Positions 1-5,167 of a DNA stretch of 11,359 nt are shown one piece after another. The position numbers were made by a program, and so were the translations under genes. Numbering within the stretch: position 1 is the stretch's first letter; the number at the start of each line of letters is the position of its first letter. The notes below the pieces were generated by a model. The model searched no databases and was not told where the DNA came from. It saw only the letters and a list, made by a program, of their open reading frames with translations. Origin of the DNA: Peptococcaceae bacterium (lineage in GTDB: Bacteria; Bacillota; Peptococcia; Peptococcales; Peptococcaceae); NCBI GenBank assembly GCA_900759105.1, contig CAAETY010000022.1, forward strand, positions 1 to 11,359, given 5' to 3'.

Positions 1-264
1 ATCGATGAAAGCGATTTCTCCGTTCAAAGGCAAGGCTGCCGCATTCACCTGACGACCACAGAATATCAACTATTCATTACGCTGCTCGACCATTCTGGGC
101 ACATCTGCTCCCGAAACTTTCTTCTGGCATCTGCATGGAATATCACAGTGCCGATTCAGACGCGAACGGTTGATGTGCATATCGCAAAGCTGCGGAAGAA
201 ACTGGATCTAGGCCCGGATGATTTGAAAACCGTAATGGGACGGGGGTATGCGCTTTCAGGATAA
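1..264 (+). CDS. Response regulator, OmpR/PhoB-type DNA-binding domain (5' partial)
   Basis: The window opens inside this gene; 87 codons remain before TAA at 262-264. The visible part is a winged-helix (trans_reg_C) domain. It starts with the short beta strands, then the TTTEYQLFITLLDHSG helix that in this family follows an 'LT..E..LL..L' pattern. The recognition helix contains TRTVDVHIAKLRKKL, matching the family's 'R.VdvHI..LRkKL', and the wing ends in MGRGYALSG, matching 'vrG.GY.l'. The receiver domain with its phospho-acceptor Asp lies upstream and is not seen. Such proteins bind direct repeats upstream of target promoters when phosphorylated by a partner histidine kinase. No intact kinase follows: the stop codon overlaps the ATG of a 34-codon ORF that soon ends. 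The base composition resembles the conjugation genes rather than the AT-rich cargo downstream, so it probably belongs to the element backbone. The target genes are unknown. Confidence 0.9.
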   Translation: MDESDFSVQRQGCRIHLTTTEYQLFITLLDHSGHICSRNFLLASAWNITVPIQTRTVDVHIAKLRKKLDLGPDDLKTVMGRGYALSG

Positions 265-368
265 TGCGCGATGCCCGACAAATGGGTGAAATACATTTTG
301 AAAGTCACATAAAGTATATCATCTATATTAGCGATTATTTTAGAGTTGACTCTCCCTTGCTTCCTTAA
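264..368 (+). pseudogene. 34-codon ORF coupled to the response regulator; possible sensor-kinase stump
   Basis: The response-regulator stop and this ORF's ATG share one base (TAATG at 262-266), the classical arrangement for translationally coupled regulator-kinase pairs. The ORF begins MRDARQMGEIHFESHIKYII, is slightly hydrophobic after residue 20, and stops at 366-368. A sensor kinase would need several hundred residues, with an H-box and ATP-binding motifs; none is present in any frame before the next gene. The composition turns AT-rich within the ORF, which fits a kinase gene cut off when the cargo block entered or when the region was rearranged. That is inference: it could also be a chance ORF or a real small peptide. 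A second reading frame starting at ATG 271 stops at 310-312. Confidence 0.3.
311..322 (+). repeat. 12-base direct repeat AAAGTATATCAT, left copy
   Basis: Identical to 3975-3986. The two copies bracket the AT-rich cargo (membrane protein plus PHP-ATPase operon). A 12-base match is expected by chance a few times in a window this long, and both copies are AT-rich, so a role as target duplication or recombination scar is only a possibility. Confidence 0.25.
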
Positions 369-401
369 AGGAAGCTCTCGTGTTTAGCCTACAAGAGCTT
401 C
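359..401 (+). repeat. Overlapping inverted repeats able to form two exclusive hairpins
   Basis: GCTTCC (359-364) pairs with GGAAGC (370-375) around a five-base loop. GAAGCTCT (371-378) also pairs perfectly with AGAGCTTC (394-401). Both pairings use 371-375, so they cannot form together. The structure lies in the possible leader of the membrane-protein gene starting at 458. No U-tract follows, so a terminator is not indicated. It may be an RNA switch, a protein site or chance. Confidence 0.35.
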
Positions 402-457
402 TGGAGAATACACAATTAGAACGATTTACCTGCTCAACTAGAAAGGAAAAGTGTAAA

Positions 458-1267
458 ATGATTACGAAAGAGAAAAACCGCACCAAAATTATTTGTGCAG
501 TAGTTACCGCCATTTCCGCTATTGTAGCAGGTGGAAGCGCTTTTCAACTTCATAATGTGCAGAACATATCCCAAACAGTAAATGGAAATGTCATCCAAAT
601 TTTAGGGGAAACTGGCAGCTATGTATCTGCCGGCACTGATTTAACAGACTCAACTGATGAGCTAATTTCCGCATACAGAAAGGTTCTTGACGAGAACAGT
701 CAGTATCAGGCAAATCAAACCACCCTACAGGGACAAGTTCAAAGCCTGCAAAGCGAAAATGAAGATTTAAAAAGTCAAATTCAAATACTCAAAGGAACAT
801 TGTTGAATACATATTCTTCTGATGAAATCAATAGCGTAATTGAGCAGGGTGGATTAAAGCGAGACATTTCCAAGCGCCTTGACAATTTGGAATGCCTTGA
901 CAGTGTTAATTGTGAGCAAGTCCCCTCAGTCAAGGATTTATATGGAACCACGCACAGTATATCGTATCGCTTTGAGGCTTCTGACACAGCATGGGCTAAG
1001 TTCAAGTTGGATGGTCAATATGATACTTTCGCGGCAAATATTGTTACATCGGAAGATACAAATCGCGATGCAAATATGAGCGTGGAAATTTACCTTGATG
1101 ATGTTCTTGTTGGGCGAGTTGACGATGTTGTACGAGATGAACATGTTCGCCCAATCAGTGTCAGTGTAAATGGTGGCAATGTTTTAATGATAAAGGTCAT
1201 CCGTACAAATTCCTATTATAGCAGTTATGCTTATATTTGCGACACCTCACTGTCTGTGTTGCAGTAA
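458..1267 (+). CDS. Membrane-anchored coiled-coil protein with NPCBM-like C-terminal domain
   Basis: Product of 269 residues, not a named family that I can identify with certainty. ATG 458 is chosen because it follows an AAAGGAAA ribosome site at 443-450. An in-frame GTG at 380 would add 26 residues, has no good site, and sits inside a hairpin region. A basic N-terminus (KEKNRTK) precedes one hydrophobic helix at about residues 11-28, so the rest is probably outside the cell. Residues 75-115 look like a coiled coil, with Gln/Glu/Leu heptads such as TTLQGQVQSLQSENEDLKSQ. The last 110 residues, with YDTFAANIVTSED, VEIYLDDVLVGR and a final beta strand, resemble the NPCBM/galactose-binding jelly-roll fold seen in carbohydrate-binding proteins. 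It lies in the AT-rich cargo block, 196 bases upstream of the PHP-ATPase operon, which has its own promoter. The function is unknown; surface binding or sensing is a guess. Confidence 0.75.
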   Translation: MITKEKNRTKIICAVVTAISAIVAGGSAFQLHNVQNISQTVNGNVIQILGETGSYVSAGTDLTDSTDELISAYRKVLDENSQYQANQTTLQGQVQSLQSENEDLKSQIQILKGTLLNTYSSDEINSVIEQGGLKRDISKRLDNLECLDSVNCEQVPSVKDLYGTTHSISYRFEASDTAWAKFKLDGQYDTFAANIVTSEDTNRDANMSVEIYLDDVLVGRVDDVVRDEHVRPISVSVNGGNVLMIKVIRTNSYYSSYAYICDTSLSVLQ

Positions 1268-1305
1268 CTATTCGATTTTTTCAATTATACGGAAATAGTA
1301 TTCTG

Positions 1306-1334
1306 TTTTAGCTCGTTTAATAAACGAGCTAAAA
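1306..1334. repeat. Perfect 29-base inverted repeat, terminator-like
   Basis: Two perfect 14-base arms (TTTTAGCTCGTTTA and its complement) surround one base. The arm is A/T at its base and has GAGC in the middle. It lies 38 bases after the membrane-protein gene and before the next promoter. The T-run is on the 5' side of the stem and the A-run on the 3' side on either strand, so transcription in either direction meets A residues and then the T-run within the stem. It may work as a bidirectional terminator in which the U-rich 3' part lies inside the stem, or as a protein-binding palindrome. Confidence 0.5.
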
Positions 1335-1345
1335 CTAAAGCGGCC

Positions 1346-1357
1346 GCAAATATTTGC
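1346..1357. promoter_or_regulatory. Operator-like palindrome GCAAATATTTGC
   Basis: A perfect 12-base palindrome whose last four bases overlap the -35 hexamer of the promoter for the PHP-ATPase operon (TTGCAA, 1354-1359). A dimeric repressor bound here would block RNA polymerase. No regulator gene lies within this operon, so the binding protein, if any, is elsewhere. Confidence 0.4.
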
Positions 1358-1382
1358 AATAAAGGAATAGAGTTGCTATAAT
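1354..1382 (+). promoter_or_regulatory. Strong extended -10 promoter of the PHP-ATPase operon
   Basis: -35 TTGCAA at 1354-1359, a spacer of exactly 17 bases, and -10 TATAAT at 1377-1382 preceded by TGC (extended -10). The spacing and the perfect -10 make this one of the clearest promoters in the window. It leaves a leader of about 75 bases before the chosen start at 1464. Confidence 0.8.
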
Positions 1383-1463
1383 TACACTAAAGATTGATTG
1401 GATATTTAATTATAAGCAGAAGATCGTCCTAAAACAGCACGAAAAAGATTGGAGATGTTAAAC

Positions 1464-3491
1464 ATGAAAAAGATGGATCTTCATATCCATACGGTTTCCA
1501 CCAAAAGGGACAAACCATTTGAGTTTTCGATAGAAAAGCTCAAAGGCTATGTCATACAGGAAAAAGTAGATTTGATTGCGATAACCAATCACAATCTATT
1601 TGATGCCCAACAATTCAGCGATATCACGCATGCCCTACCCATTAAAGTCTTTCCTGGCATCGAAGTAGATATAGAAGGTGGCCACCTGATTGTCATTACC
1701 GATCCATCTGACATAGATGATTTCACAGAAAAATGCGCGAAAGTTTATCGCCTTAACGGAACAAGTGAGGATTCATATATTTCCGAAGCACAATTTATGG
1801 AAATATTTAATGATCTTGGGAAATATATCCTGATTCCTCATTACGAGAAGGAGCCAAAACTCCCGCTCGAGAGGGTTCCTCAAATCAGCCCATATATTAA
1901 GTGCGGGGAGGCATGCAGCGCAAAGAAATTCATCTATATGCAATCCCGAAGCGAAAAATTAGTTCCTGTACTATTTAGCGATTGGAGAGTTGAAGAAAAA
2001 GCTCCGTTTCCTTTAGGAAGGCAGACCTATATCGATATAGATGACGTTAATATGATGTCACTTAAATATGCATTAACCGATAAGGCAAAAGTATCACTGA
2101 AGCCGGAAGATGGAAACTCTCTATTCCAAATTCTCGACAATGGTTTGCAAATCTCAACTGGATTAACTGTACTTTTAGGAAAGCGTTCGTCCGGCAAGAC
2201 CTACACGCTCGATCAAATCAATGCGCAATTTCCCGGCGGAAAGTACATCAAACAATTTTCGTTGTTATCGATGGATGATGAGCAATCTCAGCGAAAATTC
2301 GAGGCAGCATTAAAAAACAAGGGAAACTCTGTAACAGAAAGCTATTTGGGGCCGTTCAAAACGGTTGTTGATGATGTGCAATCCGTCAATCTGGAGCAAG
2401 ATGCGAAGGAAATAGACGAATATTTAGAGACGCTGAAAAAGGCCGGAGAAGATGCACAGCGGCAAGACATCTTCTCAAAGGCAAATCTCTATCAAGAATC
2501 AAATTTTAGCATCAAAAATTTATCCTCCCTTGTCGAAATGATTGAAGCCGTAGAGACTTTACTGGGCTCAATTGAATACAAGGAGTTGGTTGAAAGGTAT
2601 GTTGGTAGGAGTTCGCTTCTGCGTTTAGCCATTGCATTAAGAGAGCAATACATTCGAGAAAAGACAGATTCGTTGCACAAAGAATACGTAAATAGTCTTA
2701 TCACATCGGTAAAGAAAGAACTAAGTGTTCGCTCTTCTACAACCGCTGTGCCAGATATAGACTTGTACCAAATCCTCATGAATCAGCACAAGGTACAGGT
2801 CTTCCGTGATGTGGTGAAAATGATAAAAAAGCCTCGTGTTATTCAAGCGCAGAATTTGTATTCTTACAGAGTAGTTGCCCAAAGTAATCCGTTTTCAGGT
2901 GCACTGGCGATGCAGAAAGTTAGTCGAAGCAAGACCGTCTTCTCTGATGCATTTAAGGAGTACAATGATCCGTACAAATTCCTACAAGTTTTGAAAGGGA
3001 AGGATATTCCTGCATCGGAGTATTATAAGTACTTCGTTAACATTACCTATGAAGTATTTAACCAGTATGGAAGTCCTGCGTCCGGTGGAGAACGTTCCGA
3101 ATATAATTTGCTTCAAGAACTGTCAGATGGAGTGAAAAACAGCATTTTGATTCTTGATGAACCAGAGTCTTCGTTTGACAATATATTCCTTAGAGATGGA
3201 GTAGATAGCCTGCTTAAAGACATATCAAAAACTATTCCGGTAATTATTGCAACGCACAATAATACAATTGGTGTTTCTGTTCACCCAGATTACATCGTTT
3301 ATGCCTGCAAAGAGGTCTTAAGTGATGGAAAGCTTGAATATCATTTGTATTCGGGTTATCCCTCAAGTGAGGACTTAGTTGATTTAAAAGGCAATCATAT
3401 ATCACGAAAATCGGTTTTATTGGATTGCCTTGAGGCTGGTGAAGCAGCCTATATGGATCGGAGGAATTCTTATGAAATACTTAATGGTTGA
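1464..3491 (+). CDS. PHP-domain / ABC-type ATPase (TrlF/Ppl-like), candidate anti-phage protein
   Basis: Product of 675 residues. ATG 1464 lies nine bases after GGAG (1451-1454); the upstream TTG 1449 and ATG 1455 lack a usable site. Residues 1-180 form a PHP (polymerase/histidinol phosphatase) metal-dependent phosphoesterase domain: H7 and H9 in DLHIHT, H43 in AITNHN, E67 in PGIEVDI, H74, H126 in LIPHYE and D173 in FSDWR. Residues 225-610 form an ABC/SMC-like ATPase: Walker A GKRSSGKT (239-246), a long helical insert at about 310-420, signature ASGGERS (539-545), Walker B ILILDEPESS (D565, E566) and the H-loop IATHNN (H598). This is the domain order of TrlF-family ATPases and of Ppl proteins found in anti-phage screens, though 675 residues looks short for those. 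The expected role is nucleic-acid or nucleotide cleavage controlled by ATP binding; the target is unknown. It overlaps the next gene by 20 bases. Two usual PHP metal-site residues are replaced (N42, R175). Confidence 0.85.
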   Translation: MKKMDLHIHTVSTKRDKPFEFSIEKLKGYVIQEKVDLIAITNHNLFDAQQFSDITHALPIKVFPGIEVDIEGGHLIVITDPSDIDDFTEKCAKVYRLNGTSEDSYISEAQFMEIFNDLGKYILIPHYEKEPKLPLERVPQISPYIKCGEACSAKKFIYMQSRSEKLVPVLFSDWRVEEKAPFPLGRQTYIDIDDVNMMSLKYALTDKAKVSLKPEDGNSLFQILDNGLQISTGLTVLLGKRSSGKTYTLDQINAQFPGGKYIKQFSLLSMDDEQSQRKFEAALKNKGNSVTESYLGPFKTVVDDVQSVNLEQDAKEIDEYLETLKKAGEDAQRQDIFSKANLYQESNFSIKNLSSLVEMIEAVETLLGSIEYKELVERYVGRSSLLRLAIALREQYIREKTDSLHKEYVNSLITSVKKELSVRSSTTAVPDIDLYQILMNQHKVQVFRDVVKMIKKPRVIQAQNLYSYRVVAQSNPFSGALAMQKVSRSKTVFSDAFKEYNDPYKFLQVLKGKDIPASEYYKYFVNITYEVFNQYGSPASGGERSEYNLLQELSDGVKNSILILDEPESSFDNIFLRDGVDSLLKDISKTIPVIIATHNNTIGVSVHPDYIVYACKEVLSDGKLEYHLYSGYPSSEDLVDLKGNHISRKSVLLDCLEAGEAAYMDRRNSYEILNG

Positions 3492-3789
3492 TAATGGAAG
3501 AGTATTCTATTCTTTGGATGGGAGTGCAGCAAGCAAAAAGCCAATCGATCAGATTAGCAAGGACGATTTGCTTACCCTTTTGAAACTAGCGGTTTCTGAA
3601 GAATCCTTTGAAATGGATCCCTACAGCACCGAATCTGTTCATAATGCAGCACACCAAATTATTTACAAAAATATCTATCAGAAATTTGAAGACATCAGAT
3701 TGCATAGGGTAAGTTTCGAGGATGAAAAGGTAAATCTTTATCGAACCGCGATAAATAAGTACTCTTCTGAGCTTTCTGAAGACAAGTAA
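3472..3789 (+). CDS. 105-residue partner of the PHP-ATPase, unknown family
   Basis: I do not recognise this protein. ATG 3472 follows GGAGGA (3460-3465) by about seven bases. The start lies inside the last seven codons of the ATPase gene, so the two are translationally coupled and probably made in fixed ratio. It is acidic and mostly helical, with no cysteine, signal peptide or membrane segment. An N-terminal MKYLMVDNGRVFYSLDG looks like a small beta hairpin. It is followed by two helix-like stretches (about 27-45 and 54-75) and a polar C-terminal helix. Small overlapping partners of ATPase-nuclease defence proteins are often inhibitors, adaptors or trigger sensors, but nothing in the sequence decides between these. 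A strong terminator follows at once, so the operon has exactly two genes. An in-frame upstream start at 3430 has no ribosome site and is less likely. Confidence 0.8.
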   Translation: MKYLMVDNGRVFYSLDGSAASKKPIDQISKDDLLTLLKLAVSEESFEMDPYSTESVHNAAHQIIYKNIYQKFEDIRLHRVSFEDEKVNLYRTAINKYSSELSEDK

Positions 3790-3794
3790 GCATA

Positions 3795-3848
3795 AAAAGG
3801 CTCGTAGCAGTCGAGGATATTAAAATATTCCGCTGTTGCGAGTCTTTT
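3795..3848 (+). terminator. Rho-independent terminator of the PHP-ATPase operon
   Basis: Outer arms AAAAGGCTCG (3795-3804) and CGAGTCTTTT (3839-3848) pair over ten bases with one G-U. The inside continues as a long imperfect stem including GGATATT/AATATTCC with one bulge. The distal arm ends in TTTTA. It begins five bases after the stop codon of the 105-residue gene. Confidence 0.75.
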
Positions 3849-4065
3849 ACTTGTAATAAACATTTTATCATTTGGCTTCTCGTCTGTTAGTACAAGAACT
3901 CCCGCTTTTTAATAAATAAAATTGCATCACACAGTTGTTAGCAGAAATATAGCTTTAATGGCCACGCCGTCTTAAAAGTATATCATTACAAAGTTTATAT
4001 TATAAAAACACACATTTTTTTCTGAAAGTGCATCAAAATCGTTAATCTCTCTCTGTTTAGTAATT
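3849..4065. other. AT-rich non-coding stretch at the cargo/backbone junction
   Basis: Within the 317-base gap between genes (3790-4106), this part shows no ORF with a ribosome site, no tRNA and no clear promoter. It holds AAAGTATATCAT at 3975-3986, the same 12 bases as at 311-322 before the cargo block, and several TATATT/TATTAT tracts around 3995-4005 that could serve as -10 boxes, but without a convincing -35. Confidence 0.5.
3975..3986 (+). repeat. 12-base direct repeat AAAGTATATCAT, right copy
   Basis: Second copy of the repeat at 311-322, placed after the cargo operon terminator and before the conjugation-type genes resume. The flanking bases differ from the left copy apart from a nearby TATATTA in both. 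Confidence 0.25.
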
Positions 4066-4079
4066 GAAAGAATTCTTTC
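4066..4079. promoter_or_regulatory. Palindrome GAAAGAATTCTTTC upstream of the sigma-like gene
   Basis: A perfect 14-base palindrome ending 27 bases before the ATG of the regulator-like gene at 4107. The position fits an operator in the promoter or leader region. It has no U-tract, so it is not a terminator. Confidence 0.35.
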
Positions 4080-4106
4080 GACAACTAAAAAACAGGGAGT
4101 ATTTTT

Positions 4107-4616
4107 ATGCCATTCAAAAGACAGAAGTCCAACGCATCCCCGCATTACCACGACACACGGACGCTTTTGAGGAAGTACCGGGATGTTATGTGGAATTTGG
4201 AAGTATCCGATCTCGATTTGCAGGAGGAATTCAAGGCCGAATATGGTCTGTCCTCGGATGCACTGTTTGTGGACAACGAGGTCAACAAGGGCGGCAATCG
4301 GCTGGAAAACTATGCTCGTGCCCTGGAACGCAGCAAAAAGATGATGCAGATTATCGACACCGCAATCGACCTGATGCGTCGCAAGCACAAAAAAGGCGAG
4401 TTTTATTACTGGATTTTGTACTACGCCTATCTCTCCCCGCAGCAGTGCGAGAATGCGGGTGCAATTTTGCAGTCGCTCGAAACCAAGGGAATCTCCATTT
4501 CTCTGCGCACCTACTATGTCCACCGGGATGAAGCCATCGAGGTTCTCAGCTCGATTTTGTGGGGCTACACCTCCCAAGAGTGCGAAAAAATCACCAATCT
4601 GCTGACTCCCGATTGA
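4107..4616 (+). CDS. Sigma-region-4/ArpU-like putative transcription regulator of the transfer module
   Basis: Product of 169 residues; ATG 4107 follows GGGAG (4095-4099) by seven bases. It is cytosolic, basic at the N-terminus (PFKRQKSN, LLRKYRDVMWN) and helical throughout. Residues 98-152 read as a helix-turn-helix: a helix with YYWILYYAYLSPQQ, then SLETKGISISLRTYYVHRDE and IEVLSSILWGY. The pattern '..iS.RT.y..r.eAi..Ls..lwG' is like that of ArpU/RinA-type phage late activators and of sigma factor region 4, where such a helix contacts a -35 box. The family is assigned by pattern only. It lies alone just upstream of the first conjugation promoter and in the same direction, so control of the transfer operon is a reasonable inference. 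Its composition is GC-richer than the cargo upstream, so it goes with the conjugation backbone. Confidence 0.65.
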   Translation: MPFKRQKSNASPHYHDTRTLLRKYRDVMWNLEVSDLDLQEEFKAEYGLSSDALFVDNEVNKGGNRLENYARALERSKKMMQIIDTAIDLMRRKHKKGEFYYWILYYAYLSPQQCENAGAILQSLETKGISISLRTYYVHRDEAIEVLSSILWGYTSQECEKITNLLTPD

Positions 4617-4620
4617 CCCT

Positions 4621-4636
4621 GCACAACATCCGCACA
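4621..4636 (+). repeat. 16-base exact repeat GCACAACATCCGCACA, copy 1
   Basis: Identical to 10115-10130. It begins five bases after the stop of the regulator-like gene and sits just upstream of the first conjugation promoter. The second copy holds the same place before the VirB4 promoter, which suggests a shared binding site or an ancestral duplication of the whole module. Confidence 0.75.
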
Positions 4637-4655
4637 AAATCAGCAGAGCGAAAGC

Positions 4656-4686
4656 CTTTTTTTCTGCACAGCTAATTTGTTATCAT
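4656..4686 (+). promoter_or_regulatory. Conjugation operon promoter 1 (T-tract, extended -10)
   Basis: A CTTTTTT tract followed by CTGCA, then TGT-TATCAT with the -10 at 4681-4686. The C of the tract is 25 bases before the -10, exactly as in the copy at 10139-10169. There is no consensus -35: the hexamer at 17-base spacing is all T, so activity may depend on the extended -10, the T-tract or an activator. Confidence 0.6.
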
Positions 4687-4689
4687 GGT

Positions 4690-4710
4690 AATGGCCTACT
4701 TTTGGCCATT
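4690..4710 (+). repeat. Leader hairpin AATGGCC/GGCCATT
   Basis: Seven perfectly paired bases around a seven-base loop, in the transcript leader between promoter 1 and the pilin ribosome site. A T-run occurs only about ten bases later, so it is a poor terminator. It could stabilise the mRNA or modulate the leader. Confidence 0.4.
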
Positions 4711-4741
4711 CTTAAAGCATTTTTGTACACAGGAGGTTTCA

Positions 4742-5134
4742 ATGACTAAGAAAAACACACATTCATGCTCTCATAAGCGCATAAAAGCAGCCCTTTGCGC
4801 TGCCATGTGCAGCGTACTGACCGCAATGCCCACTTTTGCAACCAGCGAGGATAATAACGCAGCCGCAGCCACAACCGCAACCACCGTCTGGACAAAGGCC
4901 AGCGAGATCATGCAAGATGTCTACTCGCAAATCATCTCTATCTCCACCGTCACAGCTGTGGTCTGTGCGGCCGTTGCCCTGCTGCTGATGAATTTTTCCA
5001 AGAACGGCAAGACCGTGGACGACTCCCGCGCATGGCTTAAGCGCATTGCCATCACCTGGGCGATTCTGAACGGTCTCGGCTTCATCATGGCCTACGTCAC
5101 GCCGTTCTTCCAGGGCGGCACTTGGAATCCGTAA
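4742..5134 (+). CDS. VirB2-like conjugative pilin/channel subunit
   Basis: Product of 130 residues. ATG 4742 follows AGGAGG (4731-4736) closely; an in-frame ATG at 4685 lies in the -10 region and is rejected. A basic N-terminus (KKNTHSCSHKRIK) and hydrophobic stretch (residues 15-30) ending TMPTFA-TS-like give a signal peptide, probably cleaved near residue 33-34. The mature part is Ala/Thr-rich and then has two hydrophobic helices, about 66-84 and 101-119, separated by a short charged loop (NFSKNGKTVDDSRAWLKR). Small size, signal peptide and two close membrane helices are typical of VirB2/TrbC-type pilins and related type IV secretion subunits of Gram-positive conjugative elements. It is the first gene of a four-gene operon and has the strongest ribosome site, which fits a subunit needed in many copies. 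Sequence identity to pilins is weak by nature, so this rests on architecture and context. Confidence 0.7.
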   Translation: MTKKNTHSCSHKRIKAALCAAMCSVLTAMPTFATSEDNNAAAATTATTVWTKASEIMQDVYSQIISISTVTAVVCAAVALLLMNFSKNGKTVDDSRAWLKRIAITWAILNGLGFIMAYVTPFFQGGTWNP

Positions 5135-5167
5135 CTACGCGTAATTGCAACGAGGAGGTGAACGCCT

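Noticed and set aside
346..374. Promoter from TTGACT at 346-351
   Set aside because: The hexamer at 17-base spacing is AGGAAG, so there is no -10.
380..457. GTG 380 as start of the membrane protein
   Set aside because: It would add 26 residues ahead of the basic segment and membrane helix, has no ribosome site and lies in a hairpin, while ATG 458 has a good site.
1340..1347. GCGGCCGC (NotI site) as sign of a cloning artefact
   Set aside because: The flanks read smoothly from terminator-like repeat to promoter and no vector sequence is evident.
4015..4047. Third copy of the conjugation promoter module (T-tract plus CTG) before the regulator-like gene
   Set aside because: Only the T-run and CTG match; there is no -10 at the shared distance and no 16-base repeat.
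3790..4065. Retron-like non-coding RNA after the ATPase operon
   Set aside because: There is no reverse transcriptase in the window; the hairpin is explained as the operon terminator.
3972..4637. Long minus-strand ORF of 221 codons
   Set aside because: It lies antisense to the sigma-like gene, has no ribosome site, and its sequence has the look of a codon-bias shadow; the plus-strand gene has a proper site and HTH pattern.
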